Source of the DNA: Portibacter lacus
GTDB lineage: Bacteria; Bacteroidota; Bacteroidia; Chitinophagales; Saprospiraceae
NCBI RefSeq assembly: GCF_021533215.1
Contig: NZ_JAJNKA010000014.1
Span: forward strand, 118,543 to 182,542
Length of the DNA: 64,000 nt
Reading direction: 5' to 3'
Shown here: positions 28,121 through 37,253 of the stretch, in pieces
How the letters are laid out: every line of letters begins with the position of its first letter
How positions within the stretch are numbered: position 1 is the first letter of the stretch
Notes under the pieces: generated by a model
What the model was told of the DNA's origin: nothing
Database searches by the model: none
The model's input: the letters and a program-made list of their open reading frames with translations, nothing else
Translations under genes and position numbers: made by a program

Positions 28121-28743
28121 TAGTTCTTGCTTTTCATAAGCCTAGAAACATATCCTATCGGTTTTTTAATAAAATTTAAAACCCTGTTGTTGTTTTCAAC
28201 TTGAATATATTGAATTCTAGCATCTTCTAGTAAATAATCGGGAAGATCAATTCTCATATTTAGATGAATCACCCTACCTTTTTTCAATTCAACGGGCTTG
28301 TTGTGTTCATTCAACCCTGTGAATAAGCGTTTAGTTAGACTAACATCGATAACATAAAACCCTGTTTCATCTATATCTATTTTATTGATCAGTGCTTTTT
28401 CGAGTTTATAAGATACGCCAATTTCCTGGAGGTTGCTAAAAATCTTTTGAGCATAAGTGGAATAAGGCAGTTCCTCTTTGTTGAAACTGATATCATCCAC
28501 GACCTTTGCTGAGCTAGCGAAAAGCGTGATAAATTCAGCATATTTTCGATTGTCAAAGGTTTGGTTTTCACTGTCCCAAAAATTACCGACATCCGTGTAT
28601 CTATTTAAAGTGGCTTGAACAACGGCCAATATTTTTTCCTTTTCAGCTTCCGTGATTTTGTCATGAATTGTAAATGCTGGAGATAATTCGGGTTCTATTT
28701 GCTGAGACACGATGGTTAATAAGGCCAAGATTAAGGTTTTCAT
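28120..28743 (-). CDS. Exported protein of unknown function, operon with CHAT gene
   Basis: The 207-residue product has a likely signal peptide (MKTLILALLTIVSQQ). The rest is alpha/beta with no motif I recognise ('VISQKIF', 'VIDVSLTKRLFTGL'). It is the first gene of the operon with the TPR-CHAT gene (1-bp overlap). It is divergent from the ECF sigma gene, and its start is 40 bp from a GGTAAC element shared with the sigma promoter, so it is likely under control of that sigma factor. The C-terminus is rich in basic residues. Confidence 0.75.
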   Translation of the reverse strand: MKTLILALLTIVSQQIEPELSPAFTIHDKITEAEKEKILAVVQATLNRYTDVGNFWDSENQTFDNRKYAEFITLFASSAKVVDDISFNKEELPYSTYAQKIFSNLQEIGVSYKLEKALINKIDIDETGFYVIDVSLTKRLFTGLNEHNKPVELKKGRVIHLNMRIDLPDYLLEDARIQYIQVENNNRVLNFIKKPIGYVSRLMKSKN

Positions 28744-28782
28744 ATTACTACTTTTGTTTCATATATATTTTAGTCTTAAAAA

Positions 28783-28859
28783 GTTACCTTTATGAACAAA
28801 GTTTTTTCATAGAATGAATAAATAGGACCTACAATAAAAATTTAATCACTTAGGGTAAC
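28783..28859. promoter_or_regulatory. Divergent promoter region with paired GGTAAC elements
   Basis: GGTAAC followed by T-rich sequence occurs on the minus strand at 28783-28788 (GGTAACTTTTT) and on the plus strand at 28854-28859 (GGTAACCTTTTT). The elements face outward toward the CHAT operon and the ECF sigma gene, about 40 and 27 bp before the start codons. A shared -35-like element is what an autoregulated ECF sigma factor with a linked regulon would need. This is inference from symmetry and position only. Confidence 0.45.
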
Positions 28860-28885
28860 CTTTTTATTAGCACTGATATTAGTCA

Positions 28886-29455
28886 ATGAGTAAAGACAAA
28901 AATTTAATTTATCTAGAGGGCATAAAAACTCGGAACAGTAAAGTTATTCAGGAAATATACGATGATATATTACCCGGAATAACAAGCTGGGTAAAGCAAA
29001 ATGGAGGTCAATTAGATGATGCTAAAGATTTATTTCAGGAAATGATTATATCAATTTATAAAAAACAACAGCAAGGTGAATTCGAGCTTACCTGTACTTT
29101 CTGGTCTTATTCATTAGTGGTCTGTAGAAATTTATGGTTTGCGAAAAACCGAAAAAAAGATAAGATAAAATATCAAGAAGATGTTGGAAGTGATCACGTT
29201 TCTTTAGATCTAGATATGCAATCGACGATAGAACAGCAGGAACAAATAATGATCTACAGGAAACATTTTAACAGCTTAGCTGAAAAATGTCAAAAAGTAC
29301 TTTCTATGTTTTTCGCCAAGGTGAAAATGTCAGAAATTGCTAAAAAATTAGATACTTCTGAGGCGTACATTAAAAAGAAAAAATTTAAATGTAAAGAAGA
29401 ACTAGTAAGCAGAATTAAGGCCGATGCACTATATGAAGAACTTAGCGAACTATGA
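28886..29455 (+). CDS. ECF-type RNA polymerase sigma factor
   Basis: The 189-residue product has region 2 ('DAKDLFQEMIISIYKKQQ', 'FWSYSLVVCRNLWFAKNRKKDK') and region 4 with a helix-turn-helix ('KCQKVLSMFFAKVKMSEIAKKLDTSEAYIKKKKFKCKEEL'). It overlaps the next gene, a likely anti-sigma factor, by 4 nt (ATGA). The divergent TPR-CHAT operon is its probable target. ECF regions are compact, with no region 1 or 3. Confidence 0.88.
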   Translation: MSKDKNLIYLEGIKTRNSKVIQEIYDDILPGITSWVKQNGGQLDDAKDLFQEMIISIYKKQQQGEFELTCTFWSYSLVVCRNLWFAKNRKKDKIKYQEDVGSDHVSLDLDMQSTIEQQEQIMIYRKHFNSLAEKCQKVLSMFFAKVKMSEIAKKLDTSEAYIKKKKFKCKEELVSRIKADALYEELSEL

Positions 29456-30069
29456 AAAAAGATAACAAATTAGACAAAGTCTTGGCATCTGAATTTTCGG
29501 AAGATGTATTAGATCTTAAAGACAAACTCAATAAAATAACAGGAAGTCAAAGTGCGGAAAAGAAAAAATCCAAACTCCTAACACTAATCCTCCCGATTGT
29601 AAGTATTGCTGCGGTATTTTTATTAGCTATAATATTTCTCCCTTCACTTTTAGATGGAAATTCAGCGAAAGAAGTCTATGCTGCATATTATGAACCTTAT
29701 CCGATGGCCCTTAACCAAAGAGGCGACTCTGAGCAATCTCTAAATGATGCCATAAATGACTACACTTCTAAAAAATTTGAATCTGCTGCACAGAAATTCA
29801 AAATTCTATACACCAAAGATGGAAATAATGTGTTCCTACTTTATGCTGCTAACGCTGAACAAGCAATGGGAAATTATCAATCTGCTATAGACCTATATGA
29901 TCAAATCATCGTTAACAACGATCCGAAAGTCACAGAACAAGCTTCATGGTATAAAAGTCTAGCGCTAATAAAATTAGATAGAAAAGTGTTTGCTCGAGAA
30001 ATTCTGTCTTCGCTGAGCGAAAACCATTATAAGTATGAGGAAGCACAAGCTATCTTAAAATCTCTATAA
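29452..30069 (+). CDS. Membrane anti-sigma-like protein with periplasmic TPR region
   Basis: A cytoplasmic N-terminus of about 40 residues, one membrane helix (about 41-66, 'LLTLILPIVSIAAVFLLAIIF') and a C-terminal helical region with TPR-like repeats ('AAQKFKILYTKDGNNVFLLYAANAEQAMGNYQSAIDLYDQI'). This layout and the ATGA overlap with the ECF sigma gene fit a transmembrane anti-sigma factor, although the classical zinc anti-sigma motif HxxxCxxC is absent. The TPR part may sense partners in the periplasm, possibly the TPR-CHAT protein. Confidence 0.7.
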   Translation: MKKDNKLDKVLASEFSEDVLDLKDKLNKITGSQSAEKKKSKLLTLILPIVSIAAVFLLAIIFLPSLLDGNSAKEVYAAYYEPYPMALNQRGDSEQSLNDAINDYTSKKFESAAQKFKILYTKDGNNVFLLYAANAEQAMGNYQSAIDLYDQIIVNNDPKVTEQASWYKSLALIKLDRKVFAREILSSLSENHYKYEEAQAILKSL

Positions 30070-30082
30070 TAATTGAATTTCA

Positions 30083-30850
30083 TTATAAGTTCGTGACCTT
30101 CACATCTTGAAAAACAAATTCTTTCCTGTTAATCAAGTAAGCTCTAAACTGCTTAGCAAAATGCTGCATGCGCTCTAATTGTTCAGATGTAAAGCCATCC
30201 ACACTAGGCCCATATGCCATGTGATTTTCTGAAATATCACTTTTCTCGCTCAAGCCCATTAAATCCTTATTGATATCAGACATTTCCCAAGGATGATCTA
30301 AACCTAGAAAGTGCCCCATTTCATGTACCAATGTTGTTTTTTTCTCTAATGCTGAATAAGCAAGAAAGATTCGATCGAAGCTGGGTGAAGCATCAGCATA
30401 ATCTTTATGACTAGCACGAAAAATAGGCGTAAAACCCATTAGTTCCGCATTCATTTCTTGAATAACATAACTATCGAAAATATAAATATTAATGGAACCT
30501 TGGTCCTCTATATTTTCTACAAGGCTATCTATCGTTAATTCCTCAACTCCAAAATATTCTTTATGAAGATCTGGTAAGTAAGCATGTCCCTCATTGATGA
30601 AAAAATGATTAACCTCGAAAATGATAGTTTGCTCAAATTCCTCATTGAGATACCTTACATTTTCTCTAATCTGACCTAGTGTCGCCGCGTCCACATCACT
30701 TCTATTCATCATATAAAAATTCACATCCATGACGGGAATCTCTACCATATTTTTTGAAAGATTAATAAAAGGATTCAGATCGCTGGAATTAAAACTAAAT
30801 AAGAGAAGGGCGATCGCCTTAGCAATAATTGTTTTATAGAAATTGGTCAT
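30083..30850 (-). CDS. Secreted matrixin-like metalloprotease
   Basis: From the ATG at 30848-30850 the protein is 255 residues, beginning with a signal peptide ('FYKTIIAKAIALLLFSFNSS'). It carries the extended metzincin zinc motif HEMGHFLGLDH, giving His176, Glu177, His180 and His186. A downstream Met in 'DLMG' could provide the Met-turn. An in-frame start at 30886 would add 12 residues before the signal. The gene is convergent with the sigma/anti-sigma pair and appears to stand alone. Substrate unknown. Confidence 0.85.
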   Translation of the reverse strand: MTNFYKTIIAKAIALLLFSFNSSDLNPFINLSKNMVEIPVMDVNFYMMNRSDVDAATLGQIRENVRYLNEEFEQTIIFEVNHFFINEGHAYLPDLHKEYFGVEELTIDSLVENIEDQGSINIYIFDSYVIQEMNAELMGFTPIFRASHKDYADASPSFDRIFLAYSALEKKTTLVHEMGHFLGLDHPWEMSDINKDLMGLSEKSDISENHMAYGPSVDGFTSEQLERMQHFAKQFRAYLINRKEFVFQDVKVTNL

Positions 30851-31050
30851 GGCACTATTAAATTTTGGGTTAAAAATAAATAGCATTAGAATATACTATA
30901 ACTGAAACGCAAAACTATCGGTTCCCCTTATATTAAAACCGTTAAATAAATAGTTAAATTTTAAATTTGCCTAAAAAGTACGGCTTCTAACTGCAACAAA
31001 AAAATAATTTCAGATGTGTTACCGTCTGATTACCTTTATCTTAGTTACAA

Positions 31051-31623
31051 TTATTTTCTAGTATATGGAAAAATATGTTCTTCTTTCGTACCATCATCAT
31101 TTTCTATGACCACATAAACATTCATTTTATCCTCAGAAACCTTTTCAAAAGTCAATCCATCAAAATAAGCGAATCCATCCTTCAGCTGGACTAGCTTAAA
31201 TTCTACAGACTTATCCTTCTCTTCCCAGCCCGTTAGATCTGCATTGAAATGCTTTATTCTCATGATTAAGGTTTGCTCTTCTTGAGATATCGTCATCAAT
31301 TCATAAATGTACACAGCCTCATCACTATACAGCTTAAACATTCCCATTAGAGAACCGCCAGATGACGCATTCCAAGTTTCTTCCGTATTCCCTCCGAAAG
31401 CAGTCCCCCGCCAGTCACCTTGGATCCAATCAAGAGAAGAAATAGACGCGCTAGGAGAGCCAACGATGCTGTCGTAAAACAAAGTATGCTCAAATTCTAC
31501 GTCCTGTGCATGCATCGCAGGTAATAACAAGATCTGAAAGAACGCGAACCAAACAAAAAATTTAATTACAAAGGAACGACACATGTTAATATTATCATTT
31601 GTAAATATTTCAAAATAATTCAT
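31051..31623 (-). CDS. DUF6265-like secreted protein
   Basis: This 190-residue protein has a signal peptide ending near 'LLPAMHAQ'. The core 'SLDWIQGDWRGTAFGGNTEETWNASSGGSLMGMFKL' resembles the calycin-like DUF6265 family, and beta strands continue to the end ('LIMRIKHFNADLTGWEEKDK'). It may bind a small ligand; this cannot be confirmed. It is divergent from metY with 121 bp between. No catalytic motif is seen. Confidence 0.7.
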   Translation of the reverse strand: MNYFEIFTNDNINMCRSFVIKFFVWFAFFQILLLPAMHAQDVEFEHTLFYDSIVGSPSASISSLDWIQGDWRGTAFGGNTEETWNASSGGSLMGMFKLYSDEAVYIYELMTISQEEQTLIMRIKHFNADLTGWEEKDKSVEFKLVQLKDGFAYFDGLTFEKVSEDKMNVYVVIENDDGTKEEHIFPYTRK

Positions 31624-31744
31624 TTTTTATATAATTTTTTAAACTATAACGTTTTTTATTTAGGATAAGGGGACATAATTATTAAATTCGTTACAATTAT
31701 TTTAATTTAGACATATTAATATAGAAAACATAATTAAACAAAGT

Positions 31745-33016
31745 ATGAAAAAAGAGACGATTTCAATACATGCAGGATATGATACAGAACCCACTACTAA
31801 GTCAGTTGCGGTTCCGATTTATCAGACTGTAGCGTATGAATTTGACAATGCTCAGCACGGAGCAGATTTATTTAATCTTGCAGTGGCTGGAAATATATAT
31901 ACTCGTATTATGAATCCTACGAATGATGTGCTTGAGAAAAGAGTCGCAGCATTAGAAGGAGGTATAGCAGCTCTTGCAGTTAGTTCAGGAGTAGCAGCGA
32001 TTAACTATTCTATTTTGAACATTGCAGAAATGGGTGACAACATCGTTTCTGTGCCGATGCTTTATGGTGGATCGTACACTTTATTCAAGCATATGCTTCC
32101 TAAGCAAGGAATCGATGTTCGTTTTGGAGCATCAGATCAAGCTGCAGATTTAGAAAAATTGATAGATGAAAATACGAAAGCAGTTTTTTGCGAAACAATA
32201 GGTAATCCAGCAGGAAATATTGTAGATCTAGAAGCAATTGCTAAGATGGCACACAAAAATGGTGTTCCATTAATCGTAGATAATACTGTTGCCTCTCCAG
32301 CTGTTCTTAAGCCGATAGAATATGGTGCAGACATCGTTATTCACTCGCTTACGAAGTACATGGGAGGTCATGGTACGACTGTCGCTGGGATCATTGTAGA
32401 TAGTGGTAAATTTCCTTGGGCAGATTATCCTAAGAAATTCCACATGCTTAATGAACCAGAAGAAGCATATCACGGAGTAGTATATACTCAAGCTTTCGAA
32501 GCAGCAGCATATATAGGAAGAGTAAGAACGGTAGCTTTAAGAAATACAGGTTCTGCCTTATCTCCGATGAGTGCATTTTTAATTCTTCAAGGAATAGAAA
32601 CCTTAAGTCTTAGAATGGAACGACACTGTGAAAATGCAATAGCTGTCGCTAAATATTTAGAAGGACATGAAAAAGTAGAATGGGTACAATATGCTGGTCT
32701 AGAAAGCAGCCCTTATTATGAATTAGCTCAGAAATATACCGACGGTAAGCCATCGTCATTGTTGACTTTCGGAATTAAGGGAGGTTATGATGCTGCGGTT
32801 AAATTCTATGATAAATTAGAAATATTCAAAAGATTGGTAAACATCGGAGATGCTAAGTCTCTTGCATGCCACCCAGCTTCTACGACTCACCGTCAATTAT
32901 CCGAAGAAGAGTTAGCTTCAGCTGGAGTTAAAAATGAAATGTTAAGATTATGTGTTGGAATAGAGCACATTGATGATATTATTGGTGATCTTGAACAGGC
33001 TTTTACCGCAGTGTAA
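31745..33016 (+). CDS. metY: O-acetylhomoserine sulfhydrylase / aminocarboxypropyltransferase
   Basis: The 423-residue PLP enzyme of the Cys/Met metabolism family joins O-acetylhomoserine with sulfide to give homocysteine. Visible features are 'YTRIMNPTNDVLEKRVAALEGG', the PLP-binding Lys204 in 'HSLTKYMGGHGTT', Asp179 in 'LIVDNTVASP' and 'SLACHPASTTHRQLS'. The length and the 'KFPWADYPKKFHMLNEPEEAYHG' insert favour MetY over MetB/MetC. The 121-bp leader shows no recognisable SAM riboswitch. A terminator follows 34 bp after the stop. Confidence 0.95.
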   Translation: MKKETISIHAGYDTEPTTKSVAVPIYQTVAYEFDNAQHGADLFNLAVAGNIYTRIMNPTNDVLEKRVAALEGGIAALAVSSGVAAINYSILNIAEMGDNIVSVPMLYGGSYTLFKHMLPKQGIDVRFGASDQAADLEKLIDENTKAVFCETIGNPAGNIVDLEAIAKMAHKNGVPLIVDNTVASPAVLKPIEYGADIVIHSLTKYMGGHGTTVAGIIVDSGKFPWADYPKKFHMLNEPEEAYHGVVYTQAFEAAAYIGRVRTVALRNTGSALSPMSAFLILQGIETLSLRMERHCENAIAVAKYLEGHEKVEWVQYAGLESSPYYELAQKYTDGKPSSLLTFGIKGGYDAAVKFYDKLEIFKRLVNIGDAKSLACHPASTTHRQLSEEELASAGVKNEMLRLCVGIEHIDDIIGDLEQAFTAV

Positions 33017-33050
33017 AAGTTTTCACTTTACATTAATTGTTAGAATTTTA

Positions 33051-33085
33051 AAGCCTTTTGGAGTATGGACCAAAAGGCTTTTTTT
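33051..33085 (+). terminator. Rho-independent terminator of metY
   Basis: AAGCCTTTTGG pairs with CCAAAAGGCTT around a short loop and is followed by six Ts. The T-tract runs into TATATTTG (33085-33092), a possible -7 box for the mscS gene that starts at 33113. Confidence 0.88.
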
Positions 33086-33112
33086 ATATTTGTCTTAAAC
33101 AATTAGACAGAA

Positions 33113-33937
33113 ATGGATACCGAAGCATTACAGGAAATCTTAGTTGAGTACACTGAAACCATAATAGATTTCCTTCCTAGACTTGCGCTTTGCGTAGTCA
33201 TATTCTTAATTGGATCAGCCGTTATAAAAAAGATATTAAGCTTCGCTAATAAGACCATCGAGCATTCTAAGATTAGTCAAAATGTGAAGCCTTTTTTTAA
33301 ATCTTTCCTTAGTATTTCACTGAAAGCGATTCTCTTTTTCGTCATCCTAGCCATCATCGGTGTTAAGACTGCTGGCTTAATGACACTCATTGCTGCACTG
33401 GGATTTGGTATTGCAATGGCGCTCCAAGGCAGTTTAGGAAATCTGGCAGCTGGATTACTTATTATGATTTTCCGTCCCTATAAAATGGGTGACTTTATCA
33501 ATGTGGGTGATCATAGTGGAACTGTGAAAGAGATTCAACTTTTGAATACCATTATCACTAATCTGGATAATAAAGATGTGATTATTCCTAACGGATCAGC
33601 CATCAGTGAAAATGTAACAAATTCTTCTTCTAATGGTTACGTTCGTCTAGATTTCACGGTCTACATGCCCTATAACGAGTCCTTCCCGAAGGTCCAGAAG
33701 TTGCTTTTAGATGCGCTCGAGCAAACTGAATTGATATTAAATGATCCTCAACCACAAATAGGAATACTAGAATTCGATACTCATAGCATAAAGTTAAGTG
33801 TTAAACCCTTCTGCCTTGTTCAGCATATGGAACCTGCTTATTATAATGCGACTGAGACCGTAAAAAAAGCACTTGGTGAAGGCATGATAAAAGTAGCTTA
33901 CTCTGAAGGAGTAGAACTTGGTGAGATCGGAAAGTAA
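33113..33937 (+). CDS. mscS: Small-conductance mechanosensitive channel, MscS family
   Basis: The 274-residue product has three membrane segments in the first 125 residues. The pore helix TM3 has the Gly/Ala pattern 'LGFGIAMALQGSLGNLAAGLLIMIFRPYKMGDFI', followed by the beta domain ('VGDHSGTVKEIQLLNTIIT', 'IIPNGSAISENVTN') and a C-terminal alpha/beta domain. It opens under membrane tension to release solutes during osmotic downshock. Length equals that of E. coli MscS, so no extra regulatory domain is present. Confidence 0.95.
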   Translation: MDTEALQEILVEYTETIIDFLPRLALCVVIFLIGSAVIKKILSFANKTIEHSKISQNVKPFFKSFLSISLKAILFFVILAIIGVKTAGLMTLIAALGFGIAMALQGSLGNLAAGLLIMIFRPYKMGDFINVGDHSGTVKEIQLLNTIITNLDNKDVIIPNGSAISENVTNSSSNGYVRLDFTVYMPYNESFPKVQKLLLDALEQTELILNDPQPQIGILEFDTHSIKLSVKPFCLVQHMEPAYYNATETVKKALGEGMIKVAYSEGVELGEIGK

Positions 33938-34088
33938 AATTGGGGAAGGTTGATTTATTAGAGAGGCTATCTATGTCAATGTTGGAATAAGAGACTTAAG
34001 TTTTCTCTTTTAAAATTAACCCACTCCATTGAACTAATCCACCTTTTTTTAGATTAGAAGAAAACATCAAATTCCAATTTAAAAACTT

Positions 34089-35039
34089 ATGAGTCAGTGG
34101 ATGCCTTGGATTATTTTAATCGGTTATGTTCTCATCTTATTGTTTATTGACTTCTTTGTCCTTCATAAGAAAAATGAAGTTCCATCTGTAAGACAAGTAG
34201 CCTTCGAATCCATATTCTTTATTGCCAATGCTTTAATTTTCTCGGGACTAATTTATTGGTTCTATGAAACAGGATTGGTAGACAATATGAACAACCTAAC
34301 TCCTGGAAATGCCATCGTCAAGTATCTAACTGGTTATGCTATAGAACTATCTCTTAGCATCGACAACTTATTCGTGATTGCAGTCATATTTGCCACTTTT
34401 AAGGTTCCAGACATTCACCAGCATAAACTATTATTTCTAGGTATTCTAGGCGCCCTAGTATTCAGAGCAATTCTAATCGTCCTAGGCTTAGTGCTCATCA
34501 ATAAGATTCAAGGAATGACCTTCATCTTTGGCCTGTTCTTATTATACACTGCGTTCAAAATGCTGTTTCATAAAGATGATTCAGAGAAAGAGAGTAAGCA
34601 AAATTGGATTCTGAAACTGTTCAATATCAGCAACAGAATAGATGGTGGAAAATTCAGAACCAAAGTCAATGGAAAAATGGTCTTCACTTCGCTTTTCGGA
34701 GCTTTGCTGACCATTGAGTTTACTGATTTACTATTCGCACTAGATAGTATTCCTGCAATTTTCGCGGTAACAACTGACCCATTTATCGTTTATAGCTCGA
34801 ACATCTTTGCCATTATGGGCTTAAGATCAATGTACTTTTTCTTGTCTAAGATGCTAGATAAATTTGCCTACCTTAAATACTCCGTTTTTGTAATCCTTCT
34901 ATTTGTTGCCGTTAAATTAATGGCTGCTAATTACCTTCATTTCCCGGAATGGGTTTCGCTAGCTTTCATAGGGTTATCATTAGCTTCGGGCGTTATCTTT
35001 TCGTTAGTAAAAAATCGTCACAATCTTAGTCCACATTGA
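34089..35039 (+). CDS. TerC family integral membrane protein
   Basis: The 316-residue product has about nine membrane helices. TerC hallmarks are 'GYAIELSLSIDNLFVIAVIFATF' and 'LLTIEFTDLLFALDSIPAIFAVTTDPFIVYSSNIFAIMGLRSMYF', containing conserved acidic residues for metal handling. Family members are linked to tellurite resistance and to manganese export or metal loading of secreted proteins. No manganese riboswitch was seen in the 151-bp leader. Confidence 0.93.
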   Translation: MSQWMPWIILIGYVLILLFIDFFVLHKKNEVPSVRQVAFESIFFIANALIFSGLIYWFYETGLVDNMNNLTPGNAIVKYLTGYAIELSLSIDNLFVIAVIFATFKVPDIHQHKLLFLGILGALVFRAILIVLGLVLINKIQGMTFIFGLFLLYTAFKMLFHKDDSEKESKQNWILKLFNISNRIDGGKFRTKVNGKMVFTSLFGALLTIEFTDLLFALDSIPAIFAVTTDPFIVYSSNIFAIMGLRSMYFFLSKMLDKFAYLKYSVFVILLFVAVKLMAANYLHFPEWVSLAFIGLSLASGVIFSLVKNRHNLSPH

Positions 35040-35051
35040 CCTAAAAATAAA

Positions 35052-35915
35052 TCACTTACTCATATCGTAAAAGAAACCTACACTGTAGCTAGGCGCCGCG
35101 GCAATGATCTCCCCTCTAAATGCAGACGCTACAGATGCTGAAAAACCAACTCGCTTAGTTACATACAAGGCTACTTCAGCTCCATAACTCGTGTATTCCG
35201 AATTATTAGAGAAAATACTAGTACTTGAAAAAGTCTCTGCTGTTTCCCCATTTTTCAACGATTCTACCCCATTCACTCTGCCGATGATCCATAATCGATT
35301 CTTTATAAAGGACAATCCTCCTTCTAGTCCATATCTCACTTCATCACTAAAGCCGTTGCTTCTATTGTTAAAACCTCCGTATGTACTAAAGTAAGCAGAA
35401 ACGCCCTTCGAAAGATTGAAACCTTGGCCTGCATCGATTTGCAACATTTGATTAAACTCACCGTCTCCAGTTTGTAAATTTTGCTGACTTCCAGCGGAAG
35501 CGATGCCCGTCGGTAATCCAAGAGTCAGTGAGATGGATACTGGGAATTTCTTATTAATGGCATATTTCAAACTAATATCCACATCGCCTATATTATTGAT
35601 CGCCTCTCCTGGAACGATCACTTCTTTCGTTGTGTTCGACACCAAGTTATTCATGTAATTTCTGCTTAATAATGGCGCATATATGGTTCCTGTTAGTCGA
35701 TTCGTAAGTCCATACTCAGCATAAATAGTAGTGTTATACAATCCGGTAGTAACATTAGGATCTATTAAACCCTGATCCGTATAATGCTGATTAAACACCA
35801 GCCACCATTCCGATACTTTAAAATATAAGTTACCTTTTTTCTGTGGCCATGGCCCACCAGCATGCAGACTGAATCCAAAACTAAGCAAGATTCCTATAAA
35901 GAGTAATTTTTTCAT
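35052..35915 (-). CDS. Putative outer-membrane beta-barrel protein
   Basis: The 287-residue product has a signal peptide ('LLFIGILLSFGFSLHAGG') and alternating amphipathic strands with aromatic girdle residues ('LYNTTIYAEYGLTNRLTGTIYAPLLSRNY', 'VDISLKYAINKKFPVSISLTLGLPTG'), ending in 'YSVGFFYDMSK'. This resembles the phenol-degradation MetA/transporter-type barrels. Its start overlaps the stop of the upstream lipoprotein gene (TAATG), so the pair is co-expressed. Cargo unknown. Confidence 0.75.
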   Translation of the reverse strand: MKKLLFIGILLSFGFSLHAGGPWPQKKGNLYFKVSEWWLVFNQHYTDQGLIDPNVTTGLYNTTIYAEYGLTNRLTGTIYAPLLSRNYMNNLVSNTTKEVIVPGEAINNIGDVDISLKYAINKKFPVSISLTLGLPTGIASAGSQQNLQTGDGEFNQMLQIDAGQGFNLSKGVSAYFSTYGGFNNRSNGFSDEVRYGLEGGLSFIKNRLWIIGRVNGVESLKNGETAETFSSTSIFSNNSEYTSYGAEVALYVTKRVGFSASVASAFRGEIIAAAPSYSVGFFYDMSK

Positions 35916-36595
35916 TATTCTACAATTTCGCCGTGTCCAACTTTCACATTGAACGGTTTACAAAAATATAATACGTATCTATAATCCTCGATACCGACAT
36001 TAGGAATGGTATAAGAATGTGCGCCTGCAAAAACTTCCACGGCTTGAATTTCTAGTGCATCAGCTGTTGTATTCGGATTATTACTTAGATATACAAATAG
36101 ACCAGGCAGTGCCGTGGATGCTTCGTAATCGCTACCAAAATTAAGTTGAAGATCACTACCCACTTCAGCAAGGGTGAAATCACCTTGCAGTTTATAGCTA
36201 CTGGTCGTCTGAACGGTGCCTTTCTTTCCAGTTATTTCCGTTTCTACGGTATTTCCTCCCACACTGACCTGAATGATATCTATCGCTCTGCCACCCTCAT
36301 ATTCATATGATGCCTGAATTTCAGAAGAACCTGCTGCCAGTGCCGTTGCAAAACCCGTATCTGTAATAGATATAATCTCTTCAGATCCACTTGTCCATAC
36401 GGCCGCTATTTGCTCTTCTTGACCAACATTGTTCAAGTACGAAAATTCAAATTGGTAAGATGAATCTATCGCTAGAGAATCAATAGAGTTCGTTATCCTT
36501 AAGACCGGATCTACCCGATCATCGACAAAATCATCGCCTATACACGCACCTAACATGAGCATGCACACGAGAAGTATCCCAAATATATTCTTCAT
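35915..36595 (-). CDS. Lipoprotein with Big-like and DM13-like domains
   Basis: The 226-residue product has lipobox 'LMLGAC' (Cys18), a bacterial Ig-like (Big_2-type) segment ('VWTSGSEEIISITDTGFATALAAGSSEIQASY') and a C-terminal part resembling DM13 ('LPGLFVYLSNNPNTTADAL', 'GAHSYTIPNVGIEDYRYVLYFCKPFNVKVGHG'). DM13 domains are proposed to carry electrons through a conserved Cys, and a single Cys is present in 'LYFCKPF'. It forms a two-gene operon with the barrel protein downstream, suggesting a surface complex. Confidence 0.75.
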   Translation of the reverse strand: MKNIFGILLVCMLMLGACIGDDFVDDRVDPVLRITNSIDSLAIDSSYQFEFSYLNNVGQEEQIAAVWTSGSEEIISITDTGFATALAAGSSEIQASYEYEGGRAIDIIQVSVGGNTVETEITGKKGTVQTTSSYKLQGDFTLAEVGSDLQLNFGSDYEASTALPGLFVYLSNNPNTTADALEIQAVEVFAGAHSYTIPNVGIEDYRYVLYFCKPFNVKVGHGEIVE

Positions 36596-36833
36596 CTTTC
36601 TTTCATCTTTTCTTTATTTAATGATTCACCCCTTTTCTAGTATCCAATCAATTAAGGCAGCTGCATGATCTAAAAACAAGTATGAGTTCATCCTGCTAAT
36701 AGACAAACTGCTGAGTAATGGAAAACGTTGCTTTCGAAATCTGTTATCAAACTAAAATGCAATCGCTCGGACATCTATAAAAAAAGATGCGGTAAAAATG
36801 CTTGGATTATTTATCTTACTGAAAAAATACTTT

Positions 36834-37217
36834 ATGCGTACTAAATGGTTACTTCTATCACTTACTATCCTTGTTTTTTCATCAAGTTTTATTTATATGA
36901 GCATGAATGCTAACAAAGAATTAAGACATGTCGTTCTTTTTAAATTTAAAGAAGGTACTTCCGACACGGAGATCAAAAAAGTAGAAGATGCGTTTTCAGC
37001 ACTTCCTTCTAAAATTCCACAAATACAAGCCTACGAATGGGGACTGAACAACAGTCCAGAAGGTCTTGATAAAGGTTTCACTCATTGCTTCTTTCTGACT
37101 TTTAATAGTGAAGAAGATCGAGCAGTTTACTTGCCACATCCAGATCATAAAGCATTTGGTGCTATTCTCGGGCCTGTCCTAGAGGACGTGCTAGTTGTAG
37201 ACTACTGGACGAAGTAA
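36834..37217 (+). CDS. Dabb-domain (stress-responsive alpha/beta barrel) protein
   Basis: From the ATG at 36834 the protein is 127 residues with a hydrophobic N-terminus ('WLLLSLTILVFSSSFIYM'), then a Dabb domain ('ELRHVVLFKFKEGTSDTEIKKVEDAF', 'FTHCFFLTFNSEEDRAVYLPHPDHKAF', 'VLVVDYW'). An in-frame ATG at 36798 would add 12 residues; either is possible. Dabb proteins are dimeric ferredoxin-like folds, often of unknown role. The gene is monocistronic and convergent with the LytTR regulator. Confidence 0.82.
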   Translation: MRTKWLLLSLTILVFSSSFIYMSMNANKELRHVVLFKFKEGTSDTEIKKVEDAFSALPSKIPQIQAYEWGLNNSPEGLDKGFTHCFFLTFNSEEDRAVYLPHPDHKAFGAILGPVLEDVLVVDYWTK

Positions 37218-37253
37218 AAGCCAATTTGACAGCGCCGTTTCCCCAATAACAAA

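Noticed and set aside
31624..31744. SAM riboswitch before metY
   Set aside because: The 121-bp leader is AT-rich and shows none of the conserved cores of the known SAM riboswitch classes.
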